From Bacillus sp. FJAT-27225 (lineage in GTDB: Bacteria; Bacillota; Bacilli; Bacillales; Cytobacillaceae): 64,000 nt of DNA. The notes under the pieces were generated by a model. That model was not told the DNA's origin. It did no database searches and was given only the letters and a program-made list of their open reading frames with translations. This document shows, piece by piece, positions 1 to 9,400 of this stretch. A program made the translations under genes and the position numbers. The DNA lies in the NCBI RefSeq assembly GCF_001685025.1, contig NZ_MAYU01000021.1, forward strand, positions 620,001 to 684,000. Reading direction: 5' to 3'. Position 1 is the stretch's first letter; each line of letters opens with the position of its first letter.

Positions 1-1589
1 TCTTTAGCAGAGTACGAAATGCTCTCAGGCAGGACAAAATCAGGTGTTTCCTGACTGAAATTGCAAATCACCAAAAGCTGTTCATCTCCGAGAGTCCTAG
101 TGAAAGCATAAATCTGTTCATCATCTTCAAGGATGATATCGTACGTTCCATAGACAATGATTTCATTCTGTTTTCTGAGCTGAATCAATTTTTGATAATA
201 ATAGAAGATAGAGTCTTTGTCTTCGAGAGCCGCTTCGACATTAATCTCTTTATAGTTCGGATTGACATTGATCCAAGGCGTTCCTTCAGTAAAGCCTGCA
301 TTCTCACTACTATCCCATTGGATTGGGGTTCGTGCATTATCCCTGCTTCTTTCATGGATTCCCTGGAATATTTCCTCATGTGACAGGAAGTCCGGAGTCA
401 AATCCCGATACGCATTCAATGTCTCAATGTCGCGATATTCTTCAATTGAATTGAACTTTACGTTTGTCATCCCGATTTCTTCGCCTTGGTAAATATAAGG
501 CGAACCTTGCATCATATGAAGGCAGGTGGCAAGCATTTTACCGGAAATCACCCGATATTCATCCGAATCATTGCCCCATCGGGAAATGGCCCGCGGCTGG
601 TCGTGGTTGCTCCAGTACAAGCTATTCCAGCCGTCGTTTTCGAGGCCTTTTTGCCATTTGGTAAAAATCTTTTTCAAATCGGTCAGTTTCCATTCCTTTG
701 GATCCCATTTTCCATACTTTCCATCGCCAAGCCCAACATGCTCAAAATGGAAAACCATATTCAGTTCTTTTCTTGACTCGCCTGTATATAGCTTTCCTTG
801 CTCAATGGTTACTCCGGGCATTTCACCTACTGTGATGGTGTCGTAGCCGCTTAAGGCCTCGCGGTTCATTTCCTGGAGGAATTCATGAATTCTTGGACCG
901 TTCATGTAATACTTGTTGCCGTTCCCATAAGGAAGTCCATTTTCAACTTCACCCTCAGGGTAATCGGTATCCTTGGAGATGAAATTAATGACATCCATCC
1001 GGAAACCATCTACACCTTTATCAAGCCAAAAACGCATCATCTCATACACTTCCTGCCTTAGGACAGGATTCTCCCAATTCAAGTCTGGCTGTTTTTTACT
1101 AAAAAGGTGCAAGTAGTATTCATCAGTCTGCTCGTCATATTCCCAGACACTTCCCCCAAATGCGGCGCCCCAGTTGGTTGGCGGCTGCCCATCTTTTCCT
1201 TTTTTCCAAATATAATAATCCCGGTAAGGGTTATCCTTGGATGATTTGGATTGCTTAAACCATTCGTGTTCATCGCTTGAGTGGTTCACAACAAGGTCCA
1301 TCATAATTTTGATTCCGTTTTTATGGGCCTCTTCAAGCATCCGATCAAAGTCTTCCATTGTGCCGAAGTCATCCATGATATTCCGATAGTCCGAAATATC
1401 ATATCCATTATCATCATTTGGTGACTTGTAAACAGGAGAAAGCCAAATAACATCGATACCCAATTTCCTCAAGTACGGTAATTTCTCGGTAATTCCGTTC
1501 AAATCACCTACTCCATCGCCATTCGAATCGTTGAAACTTCGTGGATAAATTTGATAAATAACACTTTCTTTCCACCAATTCTTTTGCAA
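1..1589 (-). CDS. Oligo-1,6-glucosidase (GH13), 3' end outside window
   Basis: Intracellular alpha-glucosidase expected to split alpha-1,6 (and short alpha-1,4) glucosides imported by the ABC transporter encoded just upstream. The visible ~529 residues contain all GH13 signatures: DLVVNH (region I), DGFRMDV with the nucleophile Asp, VGEMPG with the acid/base Glu, and SNHDQPR with the stabilising Asp. Family length is about 555, so only the C-terminal beta-domain end is missing at the window edge. Start: a TTG with a GGAGTGG ribosome site gives the usual N-terminus (QKNWWKES); an in-frame ATG at 1628, abutting the permease stop, would add 13 residues without a good ribosome site. Last visible gene of the operon that starts at 4617. 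Exact substrate preference (isomaltose, palatinose, trehalulose) cannot be told from sequence. Confidence 0.9.
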   Translation of the reverse strand, partial: MQKNWWKESVIYQIYPRSFNDSNGDGVGDLNGITEKLPYLRKLGIDVIWLSPVYKSPNDDNGYDISDYRNIMDDFGTMEDFDRMLEEAHKNGIKIMMDLVVNHSSDEHEWFKQSKSSKDNPYRDYYIWKKGKDGQPPTNWGAAFGGSVWEYDEQTDEYYLHLFSKKQPDLNWENPVLRQEVYEMMRFWLDKGVDGFRMDVINFISKDTDYPEGEVENGLPYGNGNKYYMNGPRIHEFLQEMNREALSGYDTITVGEMPGVTIEQGKLYTGESRKELNMVFHFEHVGLGDGKYGKWDPKEWKLTDLKKIFTKWQKGLENDGWNSLYWSNHDQPRAISRWGNDSDEYRVISGKMLATCLHMMQGSPYIYQGEEIGMTNVKFNSIEEYRDIETLNAYRDLTPDFLSHEEIFQGIHERSRDNARTPIQWDSSENAGFTEGTPWINVNPNYKEINVEAALEDKDSIFYYYQKLIQLRKQNEIIVYGTYDIILEDDEQIYAFTRTLGDEQLLVICNFSQETPDFVLPESISYSAK

Positions 1590-1628
1590 AAAGACCACTC
1601 CGTTCTTATCAATTTTAAAGCCTGGCAT

Positions 1629-2450
1629 TTATTTAATAGAACCTTTCATTACGCCGCTAATAATCCACTTTTGTGCAAAGATATAGACGATTATCATTGG
1701 TGCAAGAGCCATTAAATACGATGCGAATGCAAGATTATAGTCCGTGCTGAACTGGGATTGGAAGACGTATTGAACCAATGGAAGTGTAGCCATTTCCCGG
1801 TCACTGAGCAATACAAGCGGAAGCATAAAGTCGTTCCACGCTCCAAGTGCAGTAATAATGGCCACGGTTGCATTCATTGGGGCAAGCAAAGGGAATATAA
1901 TCTTCCAAAAAACCTTCCATGTACTTGCTCCATCCATAATAGCAGCCTCTTCCAGCTCAAGCGGAATAGAGCGAATGAAACTAATATAAATAAATACATT
2001 AAACGATAGATTAAAAACAATGTATAGAATGATCAAACCTACCAGATTATCCATACCCCAGGCACTTGTTTGTTTAACAAGCGGCAGCATAATAATCGGA
2101 AAAGGTATAAACATCGCGCTCAGGAAATAATAGTATAAAGATTTATAGAACCTTTTGTGCATGTTCCTTGCGACTGCATAGGCTACCAAAGAGTTTGTCA
2201 GTACAGTGAAAAAAGTAACAACCACCGCTACAGTCGCACTATTTTTTAACGCATTGAAGAAATTCGTCATCTCAATAGCTCGAGTAAAATTATCGAATGA
2301 CCATGATTTAGGAAGGGCAAGCAGACTTCCTGCCATTTCGGGCGGCGTTTTAAACGCAATGGTAACCGTTAGATACAATGGAAAAAGAATCACTAAAGAG
2401 CCTAACATCAAAAGAATTGTGACGGTCCAGTTTGTTCTTTTGTTGATCAT
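1629..2450 (-). CDS. Carbohydrate ABC transporter permease, MalG family
   Basis: Inner-membrane permease subunit of a sugar importer, 273 residues. It has an N-terminal membrane segment, about six hydrophobic helices and the EAA loop (ELEEAAIMDGASTWKVFWKI, near residues 180-200) that docks on the ATPase. The C-terminus GVMKGSIK is typical of MalG-type subunits. Its ATG overlaps the stop of the upstream MalF-type gene by four bases (ATGA), so the two are translationally coupled. No ATPase gene is in the operon, so a shared MsmX-type ATPase encoded elsewhere is inferred, as is usual in Bacillus. Confidence 0.92.
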   Translation of the reverse strand: MINKRTNWTVTILLMLGSLVILFPLYLTVTIAFKTPPEMAGSLLALPKSWSFDNFTRAIEMTNFFNALKNSATVAVVVTFFTVLTNSLVAYAVARNMHKRFYKSLYYYFLSAMFIPFPIIMLPLVKQTSAWGMDNLVGLIILYIVFNLSFNVFIYISFIRSIPLELEEAAIMDGASTWKVFWKIIFPLLAPMNATVAIITALGAWNDFMLPLVLLSDREMATLPLVQYVFQSQFSTDYNLAFASYLMALAPMIIVYIFAQKWIISGVMKGSIK

Positions 2451-3310
2451 TCGTACTCAGCCTCCCTTTTGTTCAACACTTTTAGTTGGAAGACCGAGAT
2501 CGCAACAATGACGATAAAGTATATAACAGCATTCGCTGATTGATAAGCAAACTCTCCGCCTTCAAATCCTCCTCGATAAATGAGCAGCGAAATTGATTCT
2601 GTCGCTCTACCCGGACCCCCTCCAGTAAGTGCAACGATTTGGTCAAACACTTGAAGGAAGCCTTTCATTGATAAAACCATATTAATGGTGAAAAATGGAG
2701 CGATCATCGGAAACGTGATACTCCAGAACTTTCTCCAGGCTCCAGCACCGTCAATGCTGGCAGCTTCGTACAAATCCTCCGAGATTGTAACAAGCCCTGC
2801 CAAGTAAAGAATGGTACTAAATGCTACGGACTGCCAGACAGCAACAATGACGATTCCCAGCCAGGCAAGGTCTGGATCACCCAGTATATTCTTTGCAAGC
2901 CAATCCCAGCCGAGGGACTCGCCAACTCGAGGAAGCATATGGGCAAAAATAAAGTTGAAGATAAAGCCTACAATGAGAATACTTAAAATATACGGCAGAA
3001 AATAAACAGCCCTCAATGTTTTCTGGAATTTAATCTTCGAGTTCAAGCCCATCGCCACCAGCAGGCTGATCACATTTACAAGAATGGTCGAAACGATTGC
3101 AAATTGAAATGTAAACAGGTAGGCACCCCCTACCCGATCATCCTTAAAAACATTTAAGTAGTTTTTTAACCCAACAAAATTCCAGTCTCCGTAACCCTTC
3201 CAATCTGTAAAACTATAAAAGATTCCCTGTAAAGCAGGAAAAGTATGAAAGATAAAGAAAAGGGCAAATGCTGGTACAGCAATCAACAAGTAAAAGTTGC
3301 TTTTCTTCAT
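2447..3310 (-). CDS. Carbohydrate ABC transporter permease, MalF family
   Basis: Partner membrane subunit, 287 residues, six predicted helices. An EAA motif (DLYEAASIDGAGAWRKFWSI) lies near residues 180-200 and the family hallmark FDQIVALTGGGPGRATE follows near residue 225. A good ribosome site (GGGAGG) precedes the ATG. It lies between the binding-protein gene and the MalG-type gene, the standard order of CUT1 importers. A stem-loop separates it from the binding-protein gene upstream. Confidence 0.92.
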   Translation of the reverse strand: MKKSNFYLLIAVPAFALFFIFHTFPALQGIFYSFTDWKGYGDWNFVGLKNYLNVFKDDRVGGAYLFTFQFAIVSTILVNVISLLVAMGLNSKIKFQKTLRAVYFLPYILSILIVGFIFNFIFAHMLPRVGESLGWDWLAKNILGDPDLAWLGIVIVAVWQSVAFSTILYLAGLVTISEDLYEAASIDGAGAWRKFWSITFPMIAPFFTINMVLSMKGFLQVFDQIVALTGGGPGRATESISLLIYRGGFEGGEFAYQSANAVIYFIVIVAISVFQLKVLNKREAEYE

Positions 3311-3336
3311 TAAGGTTATACCTCCCTTTTAGAAGG

Positions 3337-3368
3337 AACAGGGCATCGTAACCAAGCAATGCCCCGTC
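3337..3368 (-). promoter_or_regulatory. Intercistronic stem-loop after the binding-protein gene
   Basis: An inverted repeat with a 10-bp stem including two G-U pairs (GACGGGGCAT / ATGCCCTGTT in the transcript) follows the binding-protein stop and lacks a U-tract. Such elements usually protect the upstream mRNA and let the binding protein be made in excess over the permeases. Function is inferred from position. Confidence 0.55.
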
Positions 3369-3375
3369 TTTCAAA

Positions 3376-4617
3376 TTAACGATTTTGAACCTTTTCCCAT
3401 TCAGCATCCAATTTCTTCAAGAACTTTTCCTTGTCTTTTTTAGTAACAAATTCTTGCAGGTAGCCATCCGCTCCCATTCCTGCAGGGTAATAGTGGTCAG
3501 GGAAGCTTGTAAGTGCGCCTGTTTCAAAGTTTTCTTTAATTCCTTCAAATACTGGGTCTTCCTGGTAAACTTCCTGAATCGCAGAGAATGCTTTCTGTTC
3601 GTCCGTGTACTTTTTTGCTGTTTCCTTATCCATCAAGAATTCAATAAATTTAGTCGCTTCTTCTTTATGTTCAGTGTCTTTATTCATTGCCAGGACAACG
3701 TCAACCCCGGATACAAGTTTATTTTGTGCGGGATCGTTTGTAACAGGCATCGCGAATACCCCAAGCTGAATATCAGGGTTTGCCTTTTTGATTTCAGGAA
3801 TAGCCCAGTTCCCTTGCAGGTAGAAAACCCCTTTTCCGCTTGCAAATGCATTGTTGCCGTCGCCATACGCAACTCCCATGTTATCTTTGTGGCCATAGCT
3901 TGTGAGTGTCAGCATCTTATCCGCAACTTCATCATAGTTTTCTACAAAACTAGCTTCGCCCTTATTTTTCTTCTCTGCAAAGTCTTCCCCAGCAATATTG
4001 GCGCCAAGAGAATTCCAGGCAATCATGCCAGTCCAGGCATCTTTTAGTGTAAAGTAAATTGGAATTTCACCTGCTTGCTTGGCTTTTTCCAATGCTGCAA
4101 CAAATTCATCCCAGGTTTTTGGAACTTCAAGGCCAAGTGCATCAAACTTCTCCTTGTTGTAGATAACCGCATTTGCATTCGTGGCATATGGCAATCCATA
4201 CGTTCCTTTTTCATCCGGGCCAACCAGTCTGTCAATCATATCCACATAGGAAGGCTGGACAGTTTTGAGCAGATCGGAATCTGAGAAGTCATGCAGGACT
4301 CCTGCCCTCCCAAGTTCTCCATATGTGGCGTTCCCGCCAATTGCCATTAAGTCAGGAAGGTCATTCTTCGTTAAACGGGTTTTAATAACCGTTTCGGCTT
4401 CAGGTGGTGCATCAAGTTTAATTTTAATATCCGGATTTTGTTCTTCGAATTCTTTAATGAGTCCTTTGTAGGTATCAATGTTTTCAGACTTGTTTGAAAA
4501 TAATTCAAGTGTAACCTTTCCATCTCCACTTGCTCCATCACCAGAAGAGCAGCCTGCCAATAGTATTGCGCCAAGTGCGACACTCATAAAACCCTTTACG
4601 AATTTTTTCTTTAACAT
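3376..4617 (-). CDS. Extracellular sugar-binding lipoprotein (MalE-like, CUT1)
   Basis: Solute-binding protein of the importer, 413 residues, anchored to the outer face of the membrane. The N-terminus is a lipoprotein signal (basic MLKKKFVKG, hydrophobic core, lipobox LLAGC with Cys23). The mature part shows SBP_bac_1 features: KVTLELFSNKSEN, LPDLMAIGGN, TYGLPYATNANAVIYNKEKF and ASGKGVFYLQGNWA. First gene of the operon with the two permeases and the glucosidase, preceded by AGGAGG and by three operators. The bound sugar is inferred to be an alpha-glucoside from the neighbouring oligo-1,6-glucosidase. Confidence 0.92.
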   Translation of the reverse strand: MLKKKFVKGFMSVALGAILLAGCSSGDGASGDGKVTLELFSNKSENIDTYKGLIKEFEEQNPDIKIKLDAPPEAETVIKTRLTKNDLPDLMAIGGNATYGELGRAGVLHDFSDSDLLKTVQPSYVDMIDRLVGPDEKGTYGLPYATNANAVIYNKEKFDALGLEVPKTWDEFVAALEKAKQAGEIPIYFTLKDAWTGMIAWNSLGANIAGEDFAEKKNKGEASFVENYDEVADKMLTLTSYGHKDNMGVAYGDGNNAFASGKGVFYLQGNWAIPEIKKANPDIQLGVFAMPVTNDPAQNKLVSGVDVVLAMNKDTEHKEEATKFIEFLMDKETAKKYTDEQKAFSAIQEVYQEDPVFEGIKENFETGALTSFPDHYYPAGMGADGYLQEFVTKKDKEKFLKKLDAEWEKVQNR

Positions 4618-4644
4618 TGTATGTGCCTCCTAAGATTTAATAAA

Positions 4645-4662
4645 GTAAACGTTTACGTAAAC
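4645..4662. promoter_or_regulatory. LacI-type operator O1
   Basis: Perfect palindrome GTAAACGTTTAC (4645-4656) running directly into an overlapping second palindrome GTTTACGTAAAC (4651-4662). It is closest to the binding-protein start (4617). Most likely bound by the LacI-family protein at 4754-5758. Confidence 0.8.
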
Positions 4663-4683
4663 AGGTAAAAAAATTTCCCCTGA

Positions 4684-4695
4684 GTAAACGTTTAC
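4684..4695. promoter_or_regulatory. LacI-type operator O2
   Basis: Second exact copy of GTAAACGTTTAC, 39 bp from O1. The flank GAGTAAACGTTTACGTTTA preserves part of the overlapping second palindrome. Confidence 0.78.
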
Positions 4696-4716
4696 GTTTA
4701 AGTCCGTAAAATTAGA

Positions 4717-4728
4717 GTAAACGTTTAC
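4717..4728. promoter_or_regulatory. LacI-type operator O3
   Basis: Third exact copy of GTAAACGTTTAC, 33 bp from O2 and 26 bp from the 3' end of the regulator gene. Three operators lie in the 136-bp gap that must also hold the operon promoter; the promoter itself could not be placed with confidence. Confidence 0.75.
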
Positions 4729-4753
4729 GTAAAACGGTATGTAAAGGAAAAGA

Positions 4754-5758
4754 TTAAAGTTCCTTTACACTTTTTCGTTCAATAATGGTATGTTCAATAA
4801 CTTTGCTTTCAGGAACTTGGTCTGTTTCCATCATGTCGAGCAGCATCTTTCCGGCAAGCTCCCCCATTTCAATGAATGGCTGGTGAATAGTGGTCAACGG
4901 TGGAACTGACATGGTTGCAAGATTGATATTGTCGTACCCGATAATAGAAATGTCTTCCGGTACTCTTTTTCCTAAAAAAGAAGCTGTTGATATTGCCCCT
5001 ATTGCAATCTCATCACTTGCAGCAAAAATGGCTGTGACATCCGGTTTCTGATTTAACATATCCCGCATGCCGCTTTTTCCCTCGTCAAATCCAAAGCCGC
5101 CTGTTTTGACGATATCATTTTCAGCAAAAGGGATATGATTGTCCTTCAAGGCTTTGATAAACCCTCGGATTCTTGGTTTACCCGCTATGATATCTTTACT
5201 GTTACCGCTGATCATACCGATTTTTCTATGTCCTTTTTCAATCAAATAAACCGTTGCTGAATAAGCTGCTTGAAAATCATCTACTTTAACATAGGGAACA
5301 GGAAATGCATCCGATTTAGTCGATAAAAGGACAAGTGGTACATTCATTTTTTTGATTATTTGATAGTATTCCTCCAGCAAAACTTCGCTTGTGAAAATAA
5401 TACCGTCTACACGCTTTTCTCCTAAAAGCTGGAGATACTTCATCGTCTTCTCGCCATTGGATTCTGTATGGCACACGATAACACTCGATCCCTCATCACT
5501 TGCTGCCTTTTCGATTCCTCTCAACCAGTCTGTCACCAATGAGCCCCACAAGGATGGAAACAAAACTCCGATTGTATGGGTTTTCTTATTGATTAAGCCT
5601 CTAGCCACAGCATTCGGCTGATATCCCAGCTCTTCAATCACTTGAAGGACTTTTTGCTTCGTTTTTGCCGAATAACCAGGCTGGCCATTCAATATCCGGG
5701 AGACAGTTGCAATTGATACATTTGCCATTTTTGCCACATCTTTAATTGTTGAGGCCAT
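4754..5758 (-). CDS. LacI/GalR-family repressor of the alpha-glucoside operon
   Basis: DNA-binding regulator of 334 residues. The helix-turn-helix STIKDVAKMANVSIATVSRI is at the N-terminus, followed by the hinge helix (NAVARGLINKKT) and a periplasmic-binding-like ligand domain with IGVLFPSLWG, VDGIIFTSE, DVTAIFAASDEIAIGA and SIIGYDNINLATM. It is encoded directly upstream of, and on the same strand as, the transporter operon, and three matching operators fill the gap. A fourth partial site in front of its own start suggests autoregulation. The effector is presumably the imported sugar. Ribosome site AAGGTGG. Confidence 0.9.
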   Translation of the reverse strand: MASTIKDVAKMANVSIATVSRILNGQPGYSAKTKQKVLQVIEELGYQPNAVARGLINKKTHTIGVLFPSLWGSLVTDWLRGIEKAASDEGSSVIVCHTESNGEKTMKYLQLLGEKRVDGIIFTSEVLLEEYYQIIKKMNVPLVLLSTKSDAFPVPYVKVDDFQAAYSATVYLIEKGHRKIGMISGNSKDIIAGKPRIRGFIKALKDNHIPFAENDIVKTGGFGFDEGKSGMRDMLNQKPDVTAIFAASDEIAIGAISTASFLGKRVPEDISIIGYDNINLATMSVPPLTTIHQPFIEMGELAGKMLLDMMETDQVPESKVIEHTIIERKSVKEL

Positions 5759-5800
5759 AAAAGCTTATTACCACCTTCTTCAAATTGCTGAACAATAACG

Positions 5801-5814
5801 AAAACGTTTACGTA
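5801..5814. promoter_or_regulatory. Partial LacI-type operator upstream of the repressor gene
   Basis: AAAACGTTTACGTA shares AAACGTTTACGTAA with O1 and O3 and lies about 45 bp upstream of the repressor start. One half is degenerate (GAAAAC in place of GTAAAC). Probable autoregulatory site. Confidence 0.6.
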
Positions 5815-6383
5815 ATTAAAGTATCATACAAAGAAAGCCTTTTCAACTATTTAATTTCATGGGAAAATTTTCACCAAAATTCCTTTCTTTAGGATAAAGT
5901 GCCCATGTTCAACCCTCTAATTTGAATGTTTCCTCAATTCTCTAGTATAGCTATCTGTAAATATATATGGGTCCCGAACATGCAGACGCCATCCCCATCT
6001 TCCGTTTTAAAGTCGAAGAATCTTTGTTTTTTGATGAGTTTCCGCTATATACACCGTAGGTTGATAATGACGGTATATGTCGATATGTAAGATTCCGTTT
6101 TTCCCCATGGTGGTGTATATAAATGTTCAAATGTTCGATAAACCACCTTATTTGAGTTAAAAGTGCCCCAGCAATAGACAAAATATCTCAGTCAAAACCA
6201 TTGTAGGATTTGTCGAAATTTTACTGCTAAACTATCAAGAATACATAACTGTCATTTCCCTTCTCGCCACTTAAAACCATCCTTTCTTACCATGCTGGAT
6301 ATCTACCCCTCCCCTTGATTACAATAATATTTCCATGTTGGGAAAACTTTGCCAATTCATAAATTCTACTGCATTTTTATAGA
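5815..6383. other. Intergenic region, no convincing gene
   Basis: About 570 bp between the divergently transcribed LacI gene and the subtilase gene. It is AT-rich with stops in all frames. A 30-codon open frame on the + strand (ATG at 5967, stop at 6059) has protein-like composition but no ribosome site, and may be a remnant. Nothing else is supported. Confidence 0.5.
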
Positions 6384-6412
6384 TTGTTTAAATTTTCAGA
6401 TTCCTTTACTCT
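6384..6412 (+). promoter_or_regulatory. Candidate sigma-A promoter of the subtilase gene
   Basis: TTGTTT (6384-6389), a 17-bp spacer and TACTCT (6407-6412). The expected transcription start, about 6-7 bp downstream, falls right at the purine-rich STAB-SD-like sequence. Both hexamers are imperfect, so this is a candidate only. Confidence 0.5.
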
Positions 6413-6418
6413 AAAGGA

Positions 6419-6427
6419 GAAAGGAGG
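6419..6427 (+). promoter_or_regulatory. STAB-SD-like mRNA stabiliser (GAAAGGAGG)
   Basis: GAAAGGAGG matches the STAB-SD core described at the 5' end of cry3A mRNA, where 30S binding protects the message without initiating translation. No start codon follows at a suitable distance; the real start is about 70 nt downstream with its own ribosome site (GGGAG, 6483-6487). A small inverted repeat TCTCTATA/TATAGAGA (6439-6462) lies between the two. Confidence 0.55.
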
Positions 6428-6497
6428 GAGAGTCACTATCTCTATACATATTTTTATAGAGAATGTATTCACTATTTTGAGAGGGAGATGAGATGTA

Positions 6498-9400
6498 TTG
6501 GTGAAAAGTAAAAGATTGCGGAAATGGATTTCAGTATGCCTTATATTCATTCTTACACTAACACTCACTGCTCCGGCCTTTGCAACTGGAAGCACATCCA
6601 ATCAAAAGGTTGATCTAAAGACAAACGCCCCCCAATTAGCTGCAAAGAAAATCGCTCCGAAACTACAAAAACAATTTGACGATGAGGAATATGTCACCTA
6701 CCTCATTAAAATGAAAGAACAAGCGGATGTGAATTCCGTTTCGAAAAGCGCCCAGCAAGCATCGGCTAAGAAAAAAGAAACCCCAGCCGTTGCCAAGCTG
6801 GCTATGCGTAATGCTGTTATCACGTCATTGCGTGAAACAGCATCCCGTACACAATATGGTTTGGAAAAATACCTAGAAAACATGCAAAAAAAGGGTGAAG
6901 TTAAAGACTTTGAAGGCTTCTTCATTGTGAATGCAATGGCTGTAACAAGTACGAGAGACGTAATGGAGAAGATTGCTTTACGCGCTGAAGTTGAGAAAAT
7001 TCTCCCGAATGAAGAACGATTCCTCAATAAGGCGGAAAAGTCTGCTGAGGTCGTAAAAGAAGATATTCAGCCAAACAATATTGAGTGGAACATCAATCAA
7101 GTTAATGCACCTGCTGCCTGGGATATGGGTATCGATGGAACAGGCATCGTCGTTGCGAACCTTGATACAGGTGTAGACCTGAATCACCCCGGGTTGAAGC
7201 GCAAATGGCGCGGCTACGATGAGAACGGCAATGTCGTCAATCCTGAGCTCAGCTGGTTCGACCCACACAGTGGTGCTACGATGCCTGTCGACACGGATGG
7301 CCACGGGACACATACGATGGGGACAATGGTCGGTTCTGAAACGAACGGCTCAAACCAAATCGGCGTTGCACCCGGAGCGAAATGGATGGCAGTCCGGATC
7401 TTCAATCCATCGACGACAGATAATATTATTTTGCGCGGCGCCCAATGGCTGATGGCTCCCGTTGACAGAAACGGAAATCCTCATCCGGAAATGGCTCCTG
7501 ATGTTGTGAATAACTCATGGGGCGGCGGCCCGGGGCTTGACGAATGGTTCCGTCCAATGGTCCAGGCATGGCGTGCAGCTCAAATCTTCCCTGAGTTTTC
7601 TGCAGGTAACGTCCGTACTGGAAATCCGGGTGGCCCTGGTTCTGTGGCAAACCCAGCCAACTATCCTGAGTCTTTTGCAACAGGGGCAACAGATATCAAC
7701 AACAAAGTGGCTTCATTCTCACTTAGAGGACCGTCACCTTATGGTGAAATTAAGCCTGAAGTATCCGCACCAGGTGTAAATATTCGCTCATCTGTACCAG
7801 GTGGCGGTTATGAAGGCGGCTGGAACGGGACATCAATGGCAGGTCCGCATACGACGGCATTAGCCGCTTTGCTCCTCCAAGTGAATTCATCACTCACGGT
7901 TGACCAACTGGAAGAAATTATTACATCAACAGCTATACCGTTAACCGATGCCGAGTATCCAACCAGCCCGAACAACGGGTATGGAAGCGGATTGATTAAC
8001 GTTGGGGATGCAGTAGGTTCGATCCTTAGCGGACTTGGTTCCGTATCCGGCCGGGTTGCGACCGCAGGTGACGACTTTGAAAAGCCTGTACTTGAGCACA
8101 CACCTGTAACAATGGCCTACACTGGATTGGATATTCCAATTTCAGCCCGTGTATCCGATAATATCGGCGTCGTGACAGTAGAAGCGTATGCCCGGGTCAA
8201 GGGAAGCTCCCACTGGACATTCATTCCAATGGAACGGAAATCCGGTGACTACAAAAACGGAGTGTACGAAGGAAATATTCCTTACTTCCTCGTCCATACA
8301 CAGGGTACGGAATACTATATCCGTGTAAACGACTACGGAAACAACGGGTTCGAAACAAGCAAGTATTCAATTGATGTATCCAACGGGGTGAAACCTGGTT
8401 ACAGGCAGGACTTCGAAACGGACATTCTCGGCTTTACAACCGGTGGAGCGAATAACACCTGGGAATGGGGTGTTCCTGTCGGAGGCCCTGGTTCCGCAGC
8501 TTCAGGTGAAAAACTGATCGCGACCAATCTTGACGGGCCATATTCTAGCAATTCCAACTCCTACATGATGATGCCTCCAATCGATCTTTTGGACAGTGAT
8601 GAAGGAGCACTTCTTTCATTCAAGCACTGGTTCAACCTGGAGAATAACTTTGACAGAGGCGTTGTGTATGCAGCAGCAGAATCCACTGATTATCAATTTG
8701 TCCCGCTAGCGCAATTTACAGGGCTAAGTAATGGCTGGAAAAACGCAATGGTTGATCTCACCCGATTTGCAGGAGAACAAGTATATGTCATTTTCAACCT
8801 GCATAGCGATGGGTCTCAAAACCGCGATGGTTGGTATATCGACGATGTGGCGCTGCTTGGGGCAGATGATGTTGCACCTGCCGTTCCTGCTAACTTAACT
8901 GCGCAAGCAAATTCATTGGGAATTGTATCTCTTAACTGGTCAGCGTCTGCTGATGCCGATTTAAAAGAATACCTGGTTTATCGCTCATCCGTCTCCGGTG
9001 AAGGCTATCAGCACATCGGAACGACATCAGCAAACAGCTTTACAGATTCCAACACAGTTAATGATGAAACCTATTACTATGTCGTCACCGCTAAAGATTA
9101 CTTTGGAAACGAAAGTGGACACTCCAACGAAGCGTCGATCACTATTACTGCTCCAGTAACAGTGTACAGCGATAGCTTTGATGGAGAAACCGATAACGGC
9201 TGGACACATTCCGGTACGCGCGATGAATGGGAGCGCGGCACTCCTTCCGGAACTGGTGCACCTGTCCCTCCTTCCGCTCCAAATGTATGGGGAACAGATC
9301 TTGATGGAAATTATGAGACCAACAGTAATTTTTCGCTCATTTCTCCAGTCATCGATCTCTCACAATTAACAAACGCAACACTTGCTTTCTCGCACTGGTA

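Noticed and set aside
3385-4047. 220-codon open frame on the + strand
   Set aside because: Antisense to the sugar-binding lipoprotein gene; phenylalanine-rich shadow sequence without family features.
5951-6181. 76-codon open frame on the - strand upstream of the subtilase
   Set aside because: No ribosome site, no recognisable composition, and it lies in a region with stops in neighbouring frames.
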